DNA of 64,000 nt, taken from positions 1-64,000 of the forward strand of contig NZ_JAUEQY010000012.1 of the NCBI RefSeq assembly GCF_030406325.1, given 5' to 3'. Positions within the stretch are counted from its first letter, which is position 1. Each line of letters starts with the position of its first letter. Made by a program: the position numbers and the translations under genes. Below are positions 44,131 through 53,281 of the stretch, in pieces. The DNA is from Actinomadura sp. DC4 (lineage in GTDB: Bacteria; Actinomycetota; Actinomycetes; Streptosporangiales; Streptosporangiaceae). The notes under the pieces were generated by a model. It worked only from the letters and a program-made list of their open reading frames with translations, was not told the DNA's origin and made no database searches.

Positions 44131-46494
44131 ATGGTGACGTCAGGTCATCCCCCCACTCCACGCCGCTCCCGGTTCCCGGGCGCACTCAAGGCGGCGGCTC
44201 TCGCCGTGACCTCCGCGCTGGTCTTCGCCGGGAGCGTTCTCGCGATTCCCCTGTGGTCCTCCGGCGCCTCCGCCGCGACCGCCGCCGAGTCGCCCTGGTC
44301 GTTCCCCGGACGCGGCGCGACCGTCCCGTTCGCCGAGGTCGAGGCCGAGGACGCCGCCACCAACGGCACGGCGATCGGCCCGGACCGCGTCTACACGCAC
44401 CTCCCGTCGGAGGCGTCCGGCCGCCGCGCCGTCACCCTCAGCGGGTCCGGCAAGTACGTGGAGTTCACGCTCCCCAAGGCCGCGAACGCCATGTCGGTGC
44501 GCTACAGCGTGCCCGACAGCGGGAACGGGACCGGGCTGACCACCCCGGTCGACCTGCTCGTGAACGGCTCCAAGCTCAAGGACCTGTCCCTCACCTCGAA
44601 GTACGACTGGTACTACGGCGGCTACCCGTTCAGCAACAACCCCGGTGACGGGAGCCCGCACCACTTCTACGACGAGACACGGACGATGTTCGGCTCGACG
44701 CTGGCCCAGGGCACCAAGGTGCGGATCCAGACCTCCGGTGCCACGACGGCCGCGGTGACCGTGGACCTGGCCGACTTCGAGGCGGTGCCCGGGGCGATCG
44801 CCCAGCCCGCCGGCTCGCTCTCGGTGGACTCCTACGGCGCGGTCAAGAACAGCGCGACCGACTCCACCGCCGCCTTCCAGGCCGCCGTGGACGCGGGCAA
44901 GGCCCAGGGCAAGGTCGTCTACATCCCGCAGGGCACGTACACGCTGTACGGGCACGTGATCGTCGACGGCGTCACGCTCGCCGGCGCGGGCCCGTGGTAC
45001 AGCGTGCTCACCGGCCGCGACCCGAACAACCGCAGCCGCGCCGCCGGCATCTACGGCAAGTACGTCGCGGACGGCGGGCCGAGCCAGAACGTCAGCCTCA
45101 AGGACTTCGCCATCATCGGCGAGATCACCGAGCGGGTCGACGCCGACCAGGTCAACGGCCTCGGCGGGGCGATGAGCAACTCCACCGTCGATGACCTGTG
45201 GATCCAGCACACGAAGGTCGGGGCCTGGATGGACGGCCCGATGAACCACTTCACCATCAAGAACAGCCGGATCCTCGACCAGACCGCCGACGGTGTGAAC
45301 TTCCACATCGGCGTGACCGACTCGACGGTGACCAACACCTTCGTACGGAACACCGGCGACGACGGCCTGGCGAGCTGGCCCGAGAACCAGCCGAACGTGA
45401 ACGACTCCTTCACCCACAACACCGTGGTCGCCCCGGTCCTGGCGAACAACATCGTCACGTACGGCGGCAGGAACTTCACCATCACCGACAACGTCGTCAC
45501 CGACACCGTCACCAACGGCGGCGGCATCCACGTCGCCAACCGCTACCCCGGCGTCAACGCCGGCAGCGGCACCGACGTGCAGGGGACCATCACCGTGGCG
45601 CGCAACGCCCTGCTGCGCGCGGGCAACTCCGACTACAACTGGCACTTCGGCGTCGGCGCGATCTGGTTCGACGGGCTCAACGGGGCGATCAACGCCACGG
45701 TGAACGTCAGCGACTCCGACATCGTCGACAGCTCGTACGAGGCGATCCAGTTCATCGAGGGCGGCGCCACGCACACGGTCAACTTCAGCAACGTCAACGT
45801 GGCCGGCACCGGGACGTACATGATCCAGGCGCAGGCCGGGGCGACCGCGACGTTCACCGGCGTCAAGGCGTCCTACATCGGCGCGGGCGTCGACATCCAC
45901 AACTGCGTCGGCACCTCGTTCGCCCCGACGTACGGCAGCGGCAACACCGGCTGGAGCCTGGGCTCGACCACCTGCACCGGCCAGTGGCCCGACCCGAACT
46001 ACATCTACCCCGGAGGCGGCGGCGGAGGCACCACCCCGCCGCCGACCGACCCGCCGCCCACCTGCACTCCGGGCAGCGGCAACATGGCGGCCGGCAAGAC
46101 GGTCACCGCCACCGGCCACACCCAGGACTACGCCGAGACCCGCGCCGTCGACGGTGACGCGAACAGCTACTGGGAGAGTGCGAACAACGCGTTCCCGCAG
46201 CGCATCACGGTCGACCTGTGCGCCAAGACCAACGTCGGGCGGGTCGTGCTCAAGCTGCCTCCGGCGACCGCCTGGGCCACGCGGACGCAGACCCTCTCGG
46301 TGCTGGGCTCGGCCGACGGCTCGGCGTTCAGCACGCTGGCGGGCTCGCGCGGGGTCACCTTCAACCCCTCCAGCGGCAACACCGCCACCGTGACGTTCAG
46401 CCCGGCCTCCACGCGCTACGTCCGCGTGGAGATCACCGCCAACACGGGCTGGCCGGCCGGTCAGCTGTCCGAGTTCGAGGTCTACTCCTCCTAA
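44131..46494 (+). CDS. Secreted beta-helix carbohydrate-active protein with CBM and discoidin domain
   Basis: A 787-residue exported protein. Signal peptide: basic RRSRFPGALK, then AAALAVTSALVFAGSVLAIP. Next a CBM35-like module (about 65-225, FAEVEAEDAATNG), a right-handed beta-helix (about 235-620; YGAVKNSATDSTAAFQAAVD, QGTYTLYGHVIVDGVTLAGA, repeated NVS/ITDN strands), a Gly/Pro/Thr linker, and a C-terminal F5/8-type discoidin domain (AVDGDANSYWESA). The layout resembles GH87 mycodextranase/alpha-1,3-glucanases (recalled, not verified); catalytic Asp residues were not assigned. The following LacI, importer and GH13 genes support an alpha-glucan substrate. ATG 44131. Two large hairpins follow. 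Confidence 0.75.
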   Translation: MVTSGHPPTPRRSRFPGALKAAALAVTSALVFAGSVLAIPLWSSGASAATAAESPWSFPGRGATVPFAEVEAEDAATNGTAIGPDRVYTHLPSEASGRRAVTLSGSGKYVEFTLPKAANAMSVRYSVPDSGNGTGLTTPVDLLVNGSKLKDLSLTSKYDWYYGGYPFSNNPGDGSPHHFYDETRTMFGSTLAQGTKVRIQTSGATTAAVTVDLADFEAVPGAIAQPAGSLSVDSYGAVKNSATDSTAAFQAAVDAGKAQGKVVYIPQGTYTLYGHVIVDGVTLAGAGPWYSVLTGRDPNNRSRAAGIYGKYVADGGPSQNVSLKDFAIIGEITERVDADQVNGLGGAMSNSTVDDLWIQHTKVGAWMDGPMNHFTIKNSRILDQTADGVNFHIGVTDSTVTNTFVRNTGDDGLASWPENQPNVNDSFTHNTVVAPVLANNIVTYGGRNFTITDNVVTDTVTNGGGIHVANRYPGVNAGSGTDVQGTITVARNALLRAGNSDYNWHFGVGAIWFDGLNGAINATVNVSDSDIVDSSYEAIQFIEGGATHTVNFSNVNVAGTGTYMIQAQAGATATFTGVKASYIGAGVDIHNCVGTSFAPTYGSGNTGWSLGSTTCTGQWPDPNYIYPGGGGGGTTPPPTDPPPTCTPGSGNMAAGKTVTATGHTQDYAETRAVDGDANSYWESANNAFPQRITVDLCAKTNVGRVVLKLPPATAWATRTQTLSVLGSADGSAFSTLAGSRGVTFNPSSGNTATVTFSPASTRYVRVEITANTGWPAGQLSEFEVYSS

Positions 46495-46504
46495 CCCACA
46501 GACG

Positions 46505-46541
46505 CGTCCGGAGGAGGACTGGACGCATCCTCCTCCGGACG
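46505..46541 (+). terminator. First of two perfect hairpins
   Basis: Fourteen-bp stem 46505-46518 with 46528-46541 (arm CGTCCGGAGGAGGA), 9-base loop, 10 bases after the stop of the secreted protein gene. Confidence 0.8.
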
Positions 46542-46550
46542 TCCGGGCAC

Positions 46551-46597
46551 CCGCGGACGCAAGGCTTTCAAGGTGGATGAGAGCCTTGCGTCCGCGG
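46551..46597 (+). terminator. Second of two perfect hairpins
   Basis: Sixteen-bp stem 46551-46566 with 46582-46597 (arm CCGCGGACGCAAGGCT), 15-base loop. With the first hairpin it separates the secreted protein gene from the lacI-type gene. Confidence 0.75.
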
Positions 46598-46606
46598 GCC
46601 ACATCC

Positions 46607-46625
46607 ATGCAAGCCCCGATGCAAG
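46607..46625. promoter_or_regulatory. ATGCAAG direct repeats before lacI-type gene
   Basis: ATGCAAG at 46607-46613 and 46619-46625, 12 bases apart, followed by AATTGCGC; 22 bases before the regulator start. Possible autoregulatory LacI operator, related to TTGCATG at 44008. Confidence 0.35.
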
Positions 46626-46646
46626 TCAATTGCGCGTTATGGCCGT

Positions 46647-47714
46647 ATGCTTGCGAACGTGACACGCGCACCGGGGGAAGCGAACAAGACCCGACGGCTC
46701 GCCGAGGTGGCCAAGAAGGTCGGGGTCAGCGAGGCGACGGTCAGCCGGGTCCTCAACGGCAAACCGGGCGTCTCGGACGCGACGCGCGCCGCGGTGCTCA
46801 CCGCCCTCGACGTCCTCGGCTACGAACGCCCGACGCAGTTGCGCGGCGAACGCGCCCGCCTCGTCGGCCTCGTGCTCCCCGAGCTCGGCAACCCGATCTT
46901 CCCGGCGCTGGCCGAGGTCATCGGGGGAGCGCTGGCCCAGCAGGGCTTCACGCCCGTCCTCTGCACTCGTACGGCCGGTGGCCTGTCGGAGGCCGACTAC
47001 ATCGAGATGCTGATCGAACAGCAGGTCTCGGGCGTGGTGTTCGCGGGCGGCCACTACGCGGAGGCCAACTCCCCGCACGAGCACTACCACCGGCTGTTCG
47101 ACCTGCGGCTGCCCGTCGTCCTCGTCAACGCGGCCGTCGACGAGCTGACCTTCCCGCGCGTCTCCACCGACGACATGGTCGCGGTGGACCAGGCGTTCGG
47201 GCATCTCCTCTCCCTGGGCCACGAGCGCATCGGCCTCGTCCTCGGCCCGGAGGACCACATGCCGTCCCGCCGCAAGCTCGCCGCCTTCACCGCGGCGGCG
47301 GCCGCGGCCGGGCTGGAGCTCCCGGACAGCGCGGTCGAGCACGCGCTGTTCTCCCTGGAGGGCGGCCAGGCGGTCACGCGCCGGCTGGTGGCGAACGGCT
47401 TCACCGGCATCATCTGCGCGAGCGACCCCCAGGCGCTGGGTGCGATCCGCGCCGTACGCCGGGCCGGGCTCTCGGTGCCCGACGACGTGTCGGTGGTCGG
47501 CTTCGACGACTCGGCCTTCATCAACTGCACCCACCCGCCGCTGACGACCGTCCGCCAGCCCATCGAGTCGATGGGCCGGGCGGCGGTGACGATGCTGGTG
47601 AACCAGATCGACCGCACCGCCTTCACGGCGGAGGAGCTCCTGTACGAGCCGGAGCTCGTCGTCCGCGGCTCGACCGCCCCCGCCCGCGCCCCCCAGCGCG
47701 AGGCCATGGCCTGA
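46647..47714 (+). CDS. LacI-family transcriptional regulator
   Basis: A 355-residue repressor with an N-terminal LacI helix-turn-helix and hinge (RRLAEVAKKVGVSEATVSRV, LNGKPGVSDATRAAVLTAL, about 16-60) and a periplasmic-binding-like ligand domain (LVGLVLPELGNPIFPALAEV, VSGVVFAGGHYAE, GFTGIICASDPQALGAIRAV, DDVSVVGFDDSAF, TVRQPIESMGRAAV). It likely senses an oligosaccharide released from the glucan. ATG 46647 is used; GTG 46659 is an alternative. It sits between the secreted protein and the importer genes, all on the plus strand, and probably controls both. Confidence 0.93.
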   Translation: MLANVTRAPGEANKTRRLAEVAKKVGVSEATVSRVLNGKPGVSDATRAAVLTALDVLGYERPTQLRGERARLVGLVLPELGNPIFPALAEVIGGALAQQGFTPVLCTRTAGGLSEADYIEMLIEQQVSGVVFAGGHYAEANSPHEHYHRLFDLRLPVVLVNAAVDELTFPRVSTDDMVAVDQAFGHLLSLGHERIGLVLGPEDHMPSRRKLAAFTAAAAAAGLELPDSAVEHALFSLEGGQAVTRRLVANGFTGIICASDPQALGAIRAVRRAGLSVPDDVSVVGFDDSAFINCTHPPLTTVRQPIESMGRAAVTMLVNQIDRTAFTAEELLYEPELVVRGSTAPARAPQREAMA

Positions 47715-48248
47715 GCCTTCGCAGCCCCCGGGAGCCTCGGCGGTTCCCGCGCTTCAGCGGGTCTCGTGCCGGTGGTCCGCCGTCTCGGCCGGGCATGACC
47801 TGCCCCGGCTCCTGTACCCGGCGCATCTGACCCCCTGCTACCCGGTCGGTGGCGGCCGGATCCGGTCGCGGTTCGCGTAAGAACGCGACGCACACGAGCA
47901 CGGTTCGGACTCGCCGGATCACGATCCCGTCACGAGCTGCGCACTCACGCGCCGCTCCCCGCTGCTGTACGCGGCGGCCAAGTGACCCACGTCACGAAAT
48001 ATCCGCAGGTAGAGCGACTTCGGGGGACCCCAACCACTCAGGGTCCGCGACTTCAATCGGTCATCTGTCTAGTTTTTTCATTGATATGACTGCCTCTTGC
48101 TCCATGCTGCACATCTCTGTATGTTCCTGGCAACCGGGTGCACGAAGCGCGTTCGTCGTCCGTACGTGAACACGTCAGGACGCCGGCCGCGCGCGGGACG
48201 TCCGGCCGGATGGTCTTCGTGGTGCCACTCCAGGAGGGAAGTCCTTTG
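47715..48248. other. Intergenic region before sugar-importer operon
   Basis: 534 bases with no gene. The right third (48050-48120) is AT-rich (TAGTTTTTTCATTGATATGA) and is the likely promoter region of the importer operon. I could not identify a clear dyad operator. Confidence 0.5.
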
Positions 48249-49631
48249 ATGAAAGCCCGTCATCTCGTGGTCGCGCTGGCCGGGGTAACCGCCCTGGCCA
48301 ACGTCGCCGCGTGTGGCAGTAGCAGTGACGATGGCGACAAGAGCGGCTCCAAGGCCGCGAACGTCGCACCGCTGGACCCGAACACCAAGGTGTCGATCAC
48401 GGTGGGCTGTCAGCCGCCGAAGAGCTCCAAGGTGCTGCGGACCGAGTGGAACAACGACGTCGCGGCGTTCGAGAAGCTGCACCCGAACATCACGATCGTG
48501 AGCAAGGACGCGTTCCCGTGTGAGGACCCCAAGACCTTCACGGCCAAGCTGGCCGGCGGTCAGATGGAGAACGTCTACTACGTCTACCTCACCGACGCCA
48601 AGAACATCATCGCCAACGGCCAGGCCGCCGACATCACCAAGTACGTCTCCGGGGTCAAGAACTACGCGAGCCTGCAGCCGCAGCTGCTGAACGTCTTCAA
48701 GGGCGGCGGCAAGCTCTGGGGCCTGCCCAAGACCAACTACTCGATGGGCCTGCTCTACAGCCGCAAGCTGTTCACGCAGGCCGGGCTCAACCCCGACCAG
48801 CCGCCCACGACGTGGGCCGAGGTGCAGGCGGACGCCAAGAAGATCTCCGCGCTCGGCAACGGCATCGTCGGTTACGCCGACTACAGCGCCGGCAACCAGG
48901 GCGGCTGGCACTTCACCGCCGAGATGTACTCCCAGGGCGGCGACATCGTGACGCCCGACGGAAAGAAGGCGGCGTTCAACAGCCCGCAGGGCCACGCCGT
49001 ACTCCAGAACCTCCAGCAGATGCGCTGGACCGACAACAGCATGGGCGCCAAGCAGCTCCTGCAGATCCCCGACGTCCAGCCGATGATGGCCTCCGGCAAG
49101 CTCGGCATGTACCTCTCCGCGCCGGACAACATCCCCACGATCAAGGACCAGTTCCAGGGCAACTACGCCGACTACGGGCTGGCCCCGATGCCGGGCGCGC
49201 AGGGCACCCTGATCGGCGGCGACGGGTACATGTTCAACCCCAAGTCCTCCCCGGACCAGATCAAGGCCGGCATCCTCTGGCTGGAGTTCGAGAACCTCAC
49301 GCCCGGCAAGGGGCAGTTCGACTGGGCCCAGAAGAAGATCGACAAGCAGCCGGTCGGGCTGCCGCAGCCGAACATCTTCACCGGCGCCCCGGCGGCCGAG
49401 GAGCTCGGGATCCGCAAGCAGAACTCCAACATGCCGGTCGACAACTACAAGGCCTTCGCCGACGGTGACCCGAAGGTGAAGTACCGCCTCGAGCCGCCGC
49501 AGGCCCAGCAGATCTACGCGGTCCTGGACGGTGTGGTCTCCTCGGTGCTCACCAACAAGAACGCCGACATCAACAGCCTGCTCTCCAAGGCCGAGACGAA
49601 GGTCAACGGCATCCTCGCCAACGCCGAGTGA
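48249..49631 (+). CDS. Sugar ABC importer, substrate-binding lipoprotein
   Basis: A 460-residue CUT1-type binding protein. The lipoprotein signal KARHLVVALAGVTALANVAAC ends in a lipobox with Cys22, followed by a Ser/Asp/Lys-rich tether. The mature part has the SBP_bac_1 fold (EWNNDVAAFEKLHPNITIVS, FTAKLAGGQMENVYYVYLTD, LWGLPKTNYSMGLLYSRKLF, MASGKLGMYLSAPDNIPTIK). It captures oligosaccharides for the two permeases. ATG 48249 lies ten bases after AGGAGGG; TTG 48246 is an alternative with better spacing. No ATPase gene is in the locus; a shared MsiK-type ATPase elsewhere is usual (known). Confidence 0.93.
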   Translation: MKARHLVVALAGVTALANVAACGSSSDDGDKSGSKAANVAPLDPNTKVSITVGCQPPKSSKVLRTEWNNDVAAFEKLHPNITIVSKDAFPCEDPKTFTAKLAGGQMENVYYVYLTDAKNIIANGQAADITKYVSGVKNYASLQPQLLNVFKGGGKLWGLPKTNYSMGLLYSRKLFTQAGLNPDQPPTTWAEVQADAKKISALGNGIVGYADYSAGNQGGWHFTAEMYSQGGDIVTPDGKKAAFNSPQGHAVLQNLQQMRWTDNSMGAKQLLQIPDVQPMMASGKLGMYLSAPDNIPTIKDQFQGNYADYGLAPMPGAQGTLIGGDGYMFNPKSSPDQIKAGILWLEFENLTPGKGQFDWAQKKIDKQPVGLPQPNIFTGAPAAEELGIRKQNSNMPVDNYKAFADGDPKVKYRLEPPQAQQIYAVLDGVVSSVLTNKNADINSLLSKAETKVNGILANAE

Positions 49632-49638
49632 CAAAGCT

Positions 49639-49672
49639 GCGGGGGCCGGTCACCGTGCGCACCGGCCCCCGC
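49639..49672 (+). terminator. Intercistronic hairpin after binding-protein gene
   Basis: Perfect 12-bp stem GCGGGGGCCGGT (49639-49650) with ACCGGCCCCCGC (49661-49672), 10-base loop, seven bases after the stop and 60 before the permease gene. It probably acts as an attenuator or mRNA 3' stabiliser, so more binding protein than permease is made. Confidence 0.7.
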
Positions 49673-49731
49673 TCCCACCTGAACGACCAGCCCGTACGGG
49701 GCCAGGGGAGAACGGAGGCGAACGGAGACAC

Positions 49732-50667
49732 ATGGACATCTCGCTCTCGAGAAGGACGCGGTGGGGACCACGCCCCCGCCGCGGTCGCGCCGTTCGGCGC
49801 AACCTGACCGCGTACGGGTTCCTCTGCGCCGCTCTGGTGTGCTTCGCGGTCTTCTCCTGGTACCCCATCGTCCGCGAGGTCATCCTCAGCTTCCAGAAGA
49901 CCAACTTCGTGGGCAACACCAAGTGGGTCGGGCTGAAGAACTTCCACCGGATCTTCCAGGACCCCTCGTTCAGCGCCGCCTGGAAGAACACCGCGATCTT
50001 CACGCTGCTCGCGCTCGTCTGCGGCTACGTGGTGCCGTTCGTGACCGCCCTGCTGCTGAACGAGCTGCGCCACGCGCGCGGCTACCTGAGGTTCGTGGTC
50101 TACCTGCCGGTCATGCTGCCGCCGGCGGTCTCGGTGCTGCTCTTCAAGTGGTTCTACAACCCGGGACCGGGCCTGTTCAACGAGATCCTGAGGTTCGTGC
50201 ACCTGCCGACGCTCGCCTGGCTCGACTCCGGAAAGACGGCGCTGATCTCGCTGGTCATCGTCGCGACCTGGACGAACATGGGCAGCGGCACGCTCATCTA
50301 CCTCGCCGCGCTGCAGACCGTGCCCGCCGAGCTGTACGAGGCGGCGGAGCTGGACGGCGCCGGGCTCATTCGCCGCATCCGTCACATCACGATCCCGCAG
50401 ACCAAGCTGATCCTGCTGGTCATGCTCCTGCTGCAGATCATCGCGACGATGCAGGTGTTCATCGAACCCTTCCTGCTCACCGGAGGCGGACCGGACAACG
50501 CCACGGTGAGCGTCGTGTACCTCATGTACCAGTACGCCTTCAACTTCAACAACTACGGCAGCGGTGGCGCGCTCGGCCTGATGCTGATGCTCGTTCTCGT
50601 CATCTTCTCCGCCGTCTACCTGCGGCTCTCCCGCGACGACCATGACGGCCGGGCGGCCCGGGTCTGA
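49732..50667 (+). CDS. Sugar ABC importer permease (MalF/UgpA type)
   Basis: A 311-residue inner-membrane permease with six helices (AYGFLCAALVCFAVFSWYPI, FTLLALVCGYVVPFVTALLL, FVVYLPVMLPPAVSVLLFKW, ALISLVIVATWTNMGSGTLI, LILLVMLLLQIIATMQVFIE, ALGLMLMLVLVIFSAVYL). The cytoplasmic EAA loop reads YEAAELDGAGLIRRIRHITI, where the ATPase docks. ATG 49732 has CGGAGA upstream. Second gene of the importer operon. Confidence 0.94.
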   Translation: MDISLSRRTRWGPRPRRGRAVRRNLTAYGFLCAALVCFAVFSWYPIVREVILSFQKTNFVGNTKWVGLKNFHRIFQDPSFSAAWKNTAIFTLLALVCGYVVPFVTALLLNELRHARGYLRFVVYLPVMLPPAVSVLLFKWFYNPGPGLFNEILRFVHLPTLAWLDSGKTALISLVIVATWTNMGSGTLIYLAALQTVPAELYEAAELDGAGLIRRIRHITIPQTKLILLVMLLLQIIATMQVFIEPFLLTGGGPDNATVSVVYLMYQYAFNFNNYGSGGALGLMLMLVLVIFSAVYLRLSRDDHDGRAARV

Positions 50668-50681
50668 GGTTAGGAGCATCG

Positions 50682-51641
50682 ATGTCGAACGTCCTGGACC
50701 ACCCGGTCCCCGCGGCGCCCGCCCCTCCCGCCGTCCGGCGGGCCAGGAGGCCGCGGCGGATCGAGCCGTCGCAGCGGACCCTGGTCTCCCCGCACAGCCT
50801 GCGGAGTCGGCGCGGCCGGATCGTCTACTGGACCGTGCTGACGCTCACCATCCTGATCTTCACGCTGGTGTTCGTCTTCCCGCTCTACTGGATGGTCACC
50901 GGCGCGATGAAGTCCTCCAGCGAGCTCGTACGGCTGCCGCCGACGCTCTTCCCCGAGCATCCGCACCCGGAGGTGTACAAGAAGGCCTGGAGCCAGATGG
51001 ACCTGGGCCGCTACATGCTGAACACGTTCATCTACGCGCTGGGGGCCTGGCTCCTCCAGCTGGCGGTCGACGTCTCGGCCGCCTTCGCGCTGTCCAAGCT
51101 GCGGCCGATGTTCGGCAAGCTCGTGCTCGGCGGCATGCTGCTCACCCTGATGATCCCGCCGACCGTCCTGCTCCTGCCCGCGTACCTGACCGTACGGGAC
51201 ATCCCGATCCTGCACCTCAACCTGTTGAACACCCCGTGGGCGATCTGGCTGCCGGCCGCCGCCAACGGGTTCAACATCTTCTTGCTCAAGAGATTCTTCG
51301 ACTCCATCCCGTCGGAGCTGCTGGAGGCGGCGGCCATCGACGGGGCCTCGGCACCACGTATGTTGTGGTCGATCATCCTGCCGGTCTCCCGGCCGATTCT
51401 CGGTGTCGTGTCGATCTTCGCCGTGGTCAACGTATGGAAGGACTTCGTCTGGCCACTGCTGGTGATACCCGACACCAACCGGATGCCGGTCAGTGTCGCC
51501 ATCTCGCAGCTCTCCCAGGAGATGCCGCAGAACGTACTCATCGCCGCGTTGGTGATCGCGAGCATTCCAGCTGTCGCGATCTTCTTCCTCTTCCAGCGCA
51601 ACATCATGGCCGGCCTCACCGCCGGTGGCCTCAAGGGCTGA
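50682..51641 (+). CDS. Sugar ABC importer permease (MalG/UgpE type)
   Basis: A 319-residue partner permease. The first 45 residues are cytoplasmic and Pro/Arg-rich. Helices include TVLTLTILIFTLVFVFPLYW, MLLTLMIPPTVLLLPAYLTV, ILPVSRPILGVVSIFAVVNV and VLIAALVIASIPAVAIFFLF. The EAA loop LLEAAAIDGASAPRMLWSII is typical of the MalG side, as is the C-terminal QRNIMAGLTAGGLKG. ATG 50682 follows TTAGGAGC, 14 bases after the first permease gene, so the two are co-translated. Confidence 0.94.
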   Translation: MSNVLDHPVPAAPAPPAVRRARRPRRIEPSQRTLVSPHSLRSRRGRIVYWTVLTLTILIFTLVFVFPLYWMVTGAMKSSSELVRLPPTLFPEHPHPEVYKKAWSQMDLGRYMLNTFIYALGAWLLQLAVDVSAAFALSKLRPMFGKLVLGGMLLTLMIPPTVLLLPAYLTVRDIPILHLNLLNTPWAIWLPAAANGFNIFLLKRFFDSIPSELLEAAAIDGASAPRMLWSIILPVSRPILGVVSIFAVVNVWKDFVWPLLVIPDTNRMPVSVAISQLSQEMPQNVLIAALVIASIPAVAIFFLFQRNIMAGLTAGGLKG

Positions 51642-51723
51642 TCCGCCCTAGCGGGCCCGAGTGCGTCCCTCGGCAGGCCGCGGATCGATCACGAACACTT
51701 CGCCTGAGAAGGAGTAGCCCAGC

Positions 51724-53274
51724 ATGCGTGAAACGTGGTGGCGGGGAGCCGCGATCTACCAGGTCTACCTGCGGAGTTTCGCCGACGGCAATGGAGACGG
51801 GCTCGGCGATCTGGCCGGGCTGCGCAGCCGCCTGGCCTACCTGTCAGACCTCGGGATCGACGCCATCTGGCTCAATCCGTGGTACCCCTCGCCGATGTCG
51901 GACGGTGGCTACGACGTCGCGGACTACCGGAGCATCGAACCGGTCTTCGGCACCCTCGCCGAGGCCGAGAAGCTGATCCAGGAGGCCCACGACCTCAACA
52001 TCAAGATCATCATTGACGTCGTGCCGAACCACTCCTCCGACCAGAACGCCTGGTTCCAGGAGGCGCTCGCGGCCGGGCCCGGCTCGGCGGCGCGGGAGCG
52101 GTTCTGGTTCCGCCCCGGCAAGGACGGCGGCCCGCCCAACGACTGGCAGTCGATCTTCGGTGGCCCCGCCTGGACGCAGGTCGCCGACGGCGAGTGGTAC
52201 CTCCACCTGTTCGCGCCCGAACAGCCCGACTTCAACTGGAACAGCGACGCCGTACGCGAGGAGTTCCTCGACGTCCTGCGCTTCTGGTTCGACCGCGGCG
52301 TCGACGGCATCCGCATCGACTCCGCGGCCGTGCTGATCAAGGACCCGGACGCCGAGCCGGACGGCCTGGACCCCTACACCGACCGCGACGGCGTCCACGA
52401 GATCTACCGCGAGTGGCGGCAGGTCTCCGACACCTACCCCGGCCGGTTCCTGATCGGCGAGGTCTGGCTGCCCGACCAGGAGCGGTTCGCCCGCTACCTG
52501 CGGCCGGACGAGCTGCACACGGCGTTCAACTTCGACTTCCTGGCCTGCCCGTGGGACGCGTCCGCGCTGCGCCGCGTGATCGACACCACGCTCGCCACCC
52601 ACGTGCCGATCGGCGCCCCGCCCACCTGGGTGCTGTCCAACCACGACGTCACCCGCCCGGTCACCAGGTACGGCCGCCCGGACACCTCGTTCGCCCACGA
52701 CGACCGCAAGCACGGCATGGTCTCGGACCGCGACCTCGGCATCCGGCGGGCGCGGGCCGCGGCGCTGCTGGCCATGGCCCTGCCCGGCGGCGTCTACGTC
52801 TACCAGGGCGAAGAACTGGGCCTGCCCGAGGTCGAGGACATCCCGGACAACCTGCTCCAGGACCCGATCTGGGCCCGGTCGGGCAACACCGACCGCGGCC
52901 GCGACGGCTGCCGGGTGCCGGTGCCGTGGTCCGGCGACGCCCCGCCGTACGGGTACGGCGGGGAGCCCTGGCTGCCGCAGCCGGCCGACTGGGGACCGCT
53001 CACCGTGGAGGCCCAGGAGCCGGACGCGACCTCGATGCTCAACCTGTACCGCACGGCGCTGCGGATCCGCCACGAGAAGCTCGGCGACGGGACGATCACG
53101 TGGGTCCCGCTCGGCGACGAGGTGCTCGCCTTCACCCGCGAGTCCGGCCTGACCTGCGTGGTCAACCTCGGAACCGAGCCCGTACGCCTGCCGGAGCACC
53201 AGCAGATCTGCCTCGCGAGCGGCCCGGTCGACGGCGGCCTGCTGCCGGCGGACACCGCCGTCTGGCTGCTCTGA
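51724..53274 (+). CDS. GH13 alpha-glucosidase (oligo-1,6/maltodextrin type)
   Basis: A 516-residue cytosolic glycoside hydrolase family 13 enzyme that cuts imported alpha-gluco-oligosaccharides. The four conserved regions are visible: DVVPNH (98-103), GIRIDSA with nucleophile Asp199, GEVW with acid/base Glu246, and SNHDV with Asp308. N-terminal WWRGAAIYQVYLRSFADGNG and the QPDFNWNS block are typical of the oligo-1,6-glucosidase/alpha-glucosidase subfamily; linkage preference is uncertain. No signal peptide. ATG 51724 has AGAAGGAG upstream. Last gene of the importer operon, ended by a strong hairpin. Confidence 0.93.
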   Translation: MRETWWRGAAIYQVYLRSFADGNGDGLGDLAGLRSRLAYLSDLGIDAIWLNPWYPSPMSDGGYDVADYRSIEPVFGTLAEAEKLIQEAHDLNIKIIIDVVPNHSSDQNAWFQEALAAGPGSAARERFWFRPGKDGGPPNDWQSIFGGPAWTQVADGEWYLHLFAPEQPDFNWNSDAVREEFLDVLRFWFDRGVDGIRIDSAAVLIKDPDAEPDGLDPYTDRDGVHEIYREWRQVSDTYPGRFLIGEVWLPDQERFARYLRPDELHTAFNFDFLACPWDASALRRVIDTTLATHVPIGAPPTWVLSNHDVTRPVTRYGRPDTSFAHDDRKHGMVSDRDLGIRRARAAALLAMALPGGVYVYQGEELGLPEVEDIPDNLLQDPIWARSGNTDRGRDGCRVPVPWSGDAPPYGYGGEPWLPQPADWGPLTVEAQEPDATSMLNLYRTALRIRHEKLGDGTITWVPLGDEVLAFTRESGLTCVVNLGTEPVRLPEHQQICLASGPVDGGLLPADTAVWLL

Positions 53275-53281
53275 CGATCTC

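Noticed and set aside
44140-46671. 843-codon frame antisense to the secreted beta-helix gene
   Set aside because: Gly/Val/Arg/Asp repeats typical of a shadow of a high-GC gene; no domain signal.
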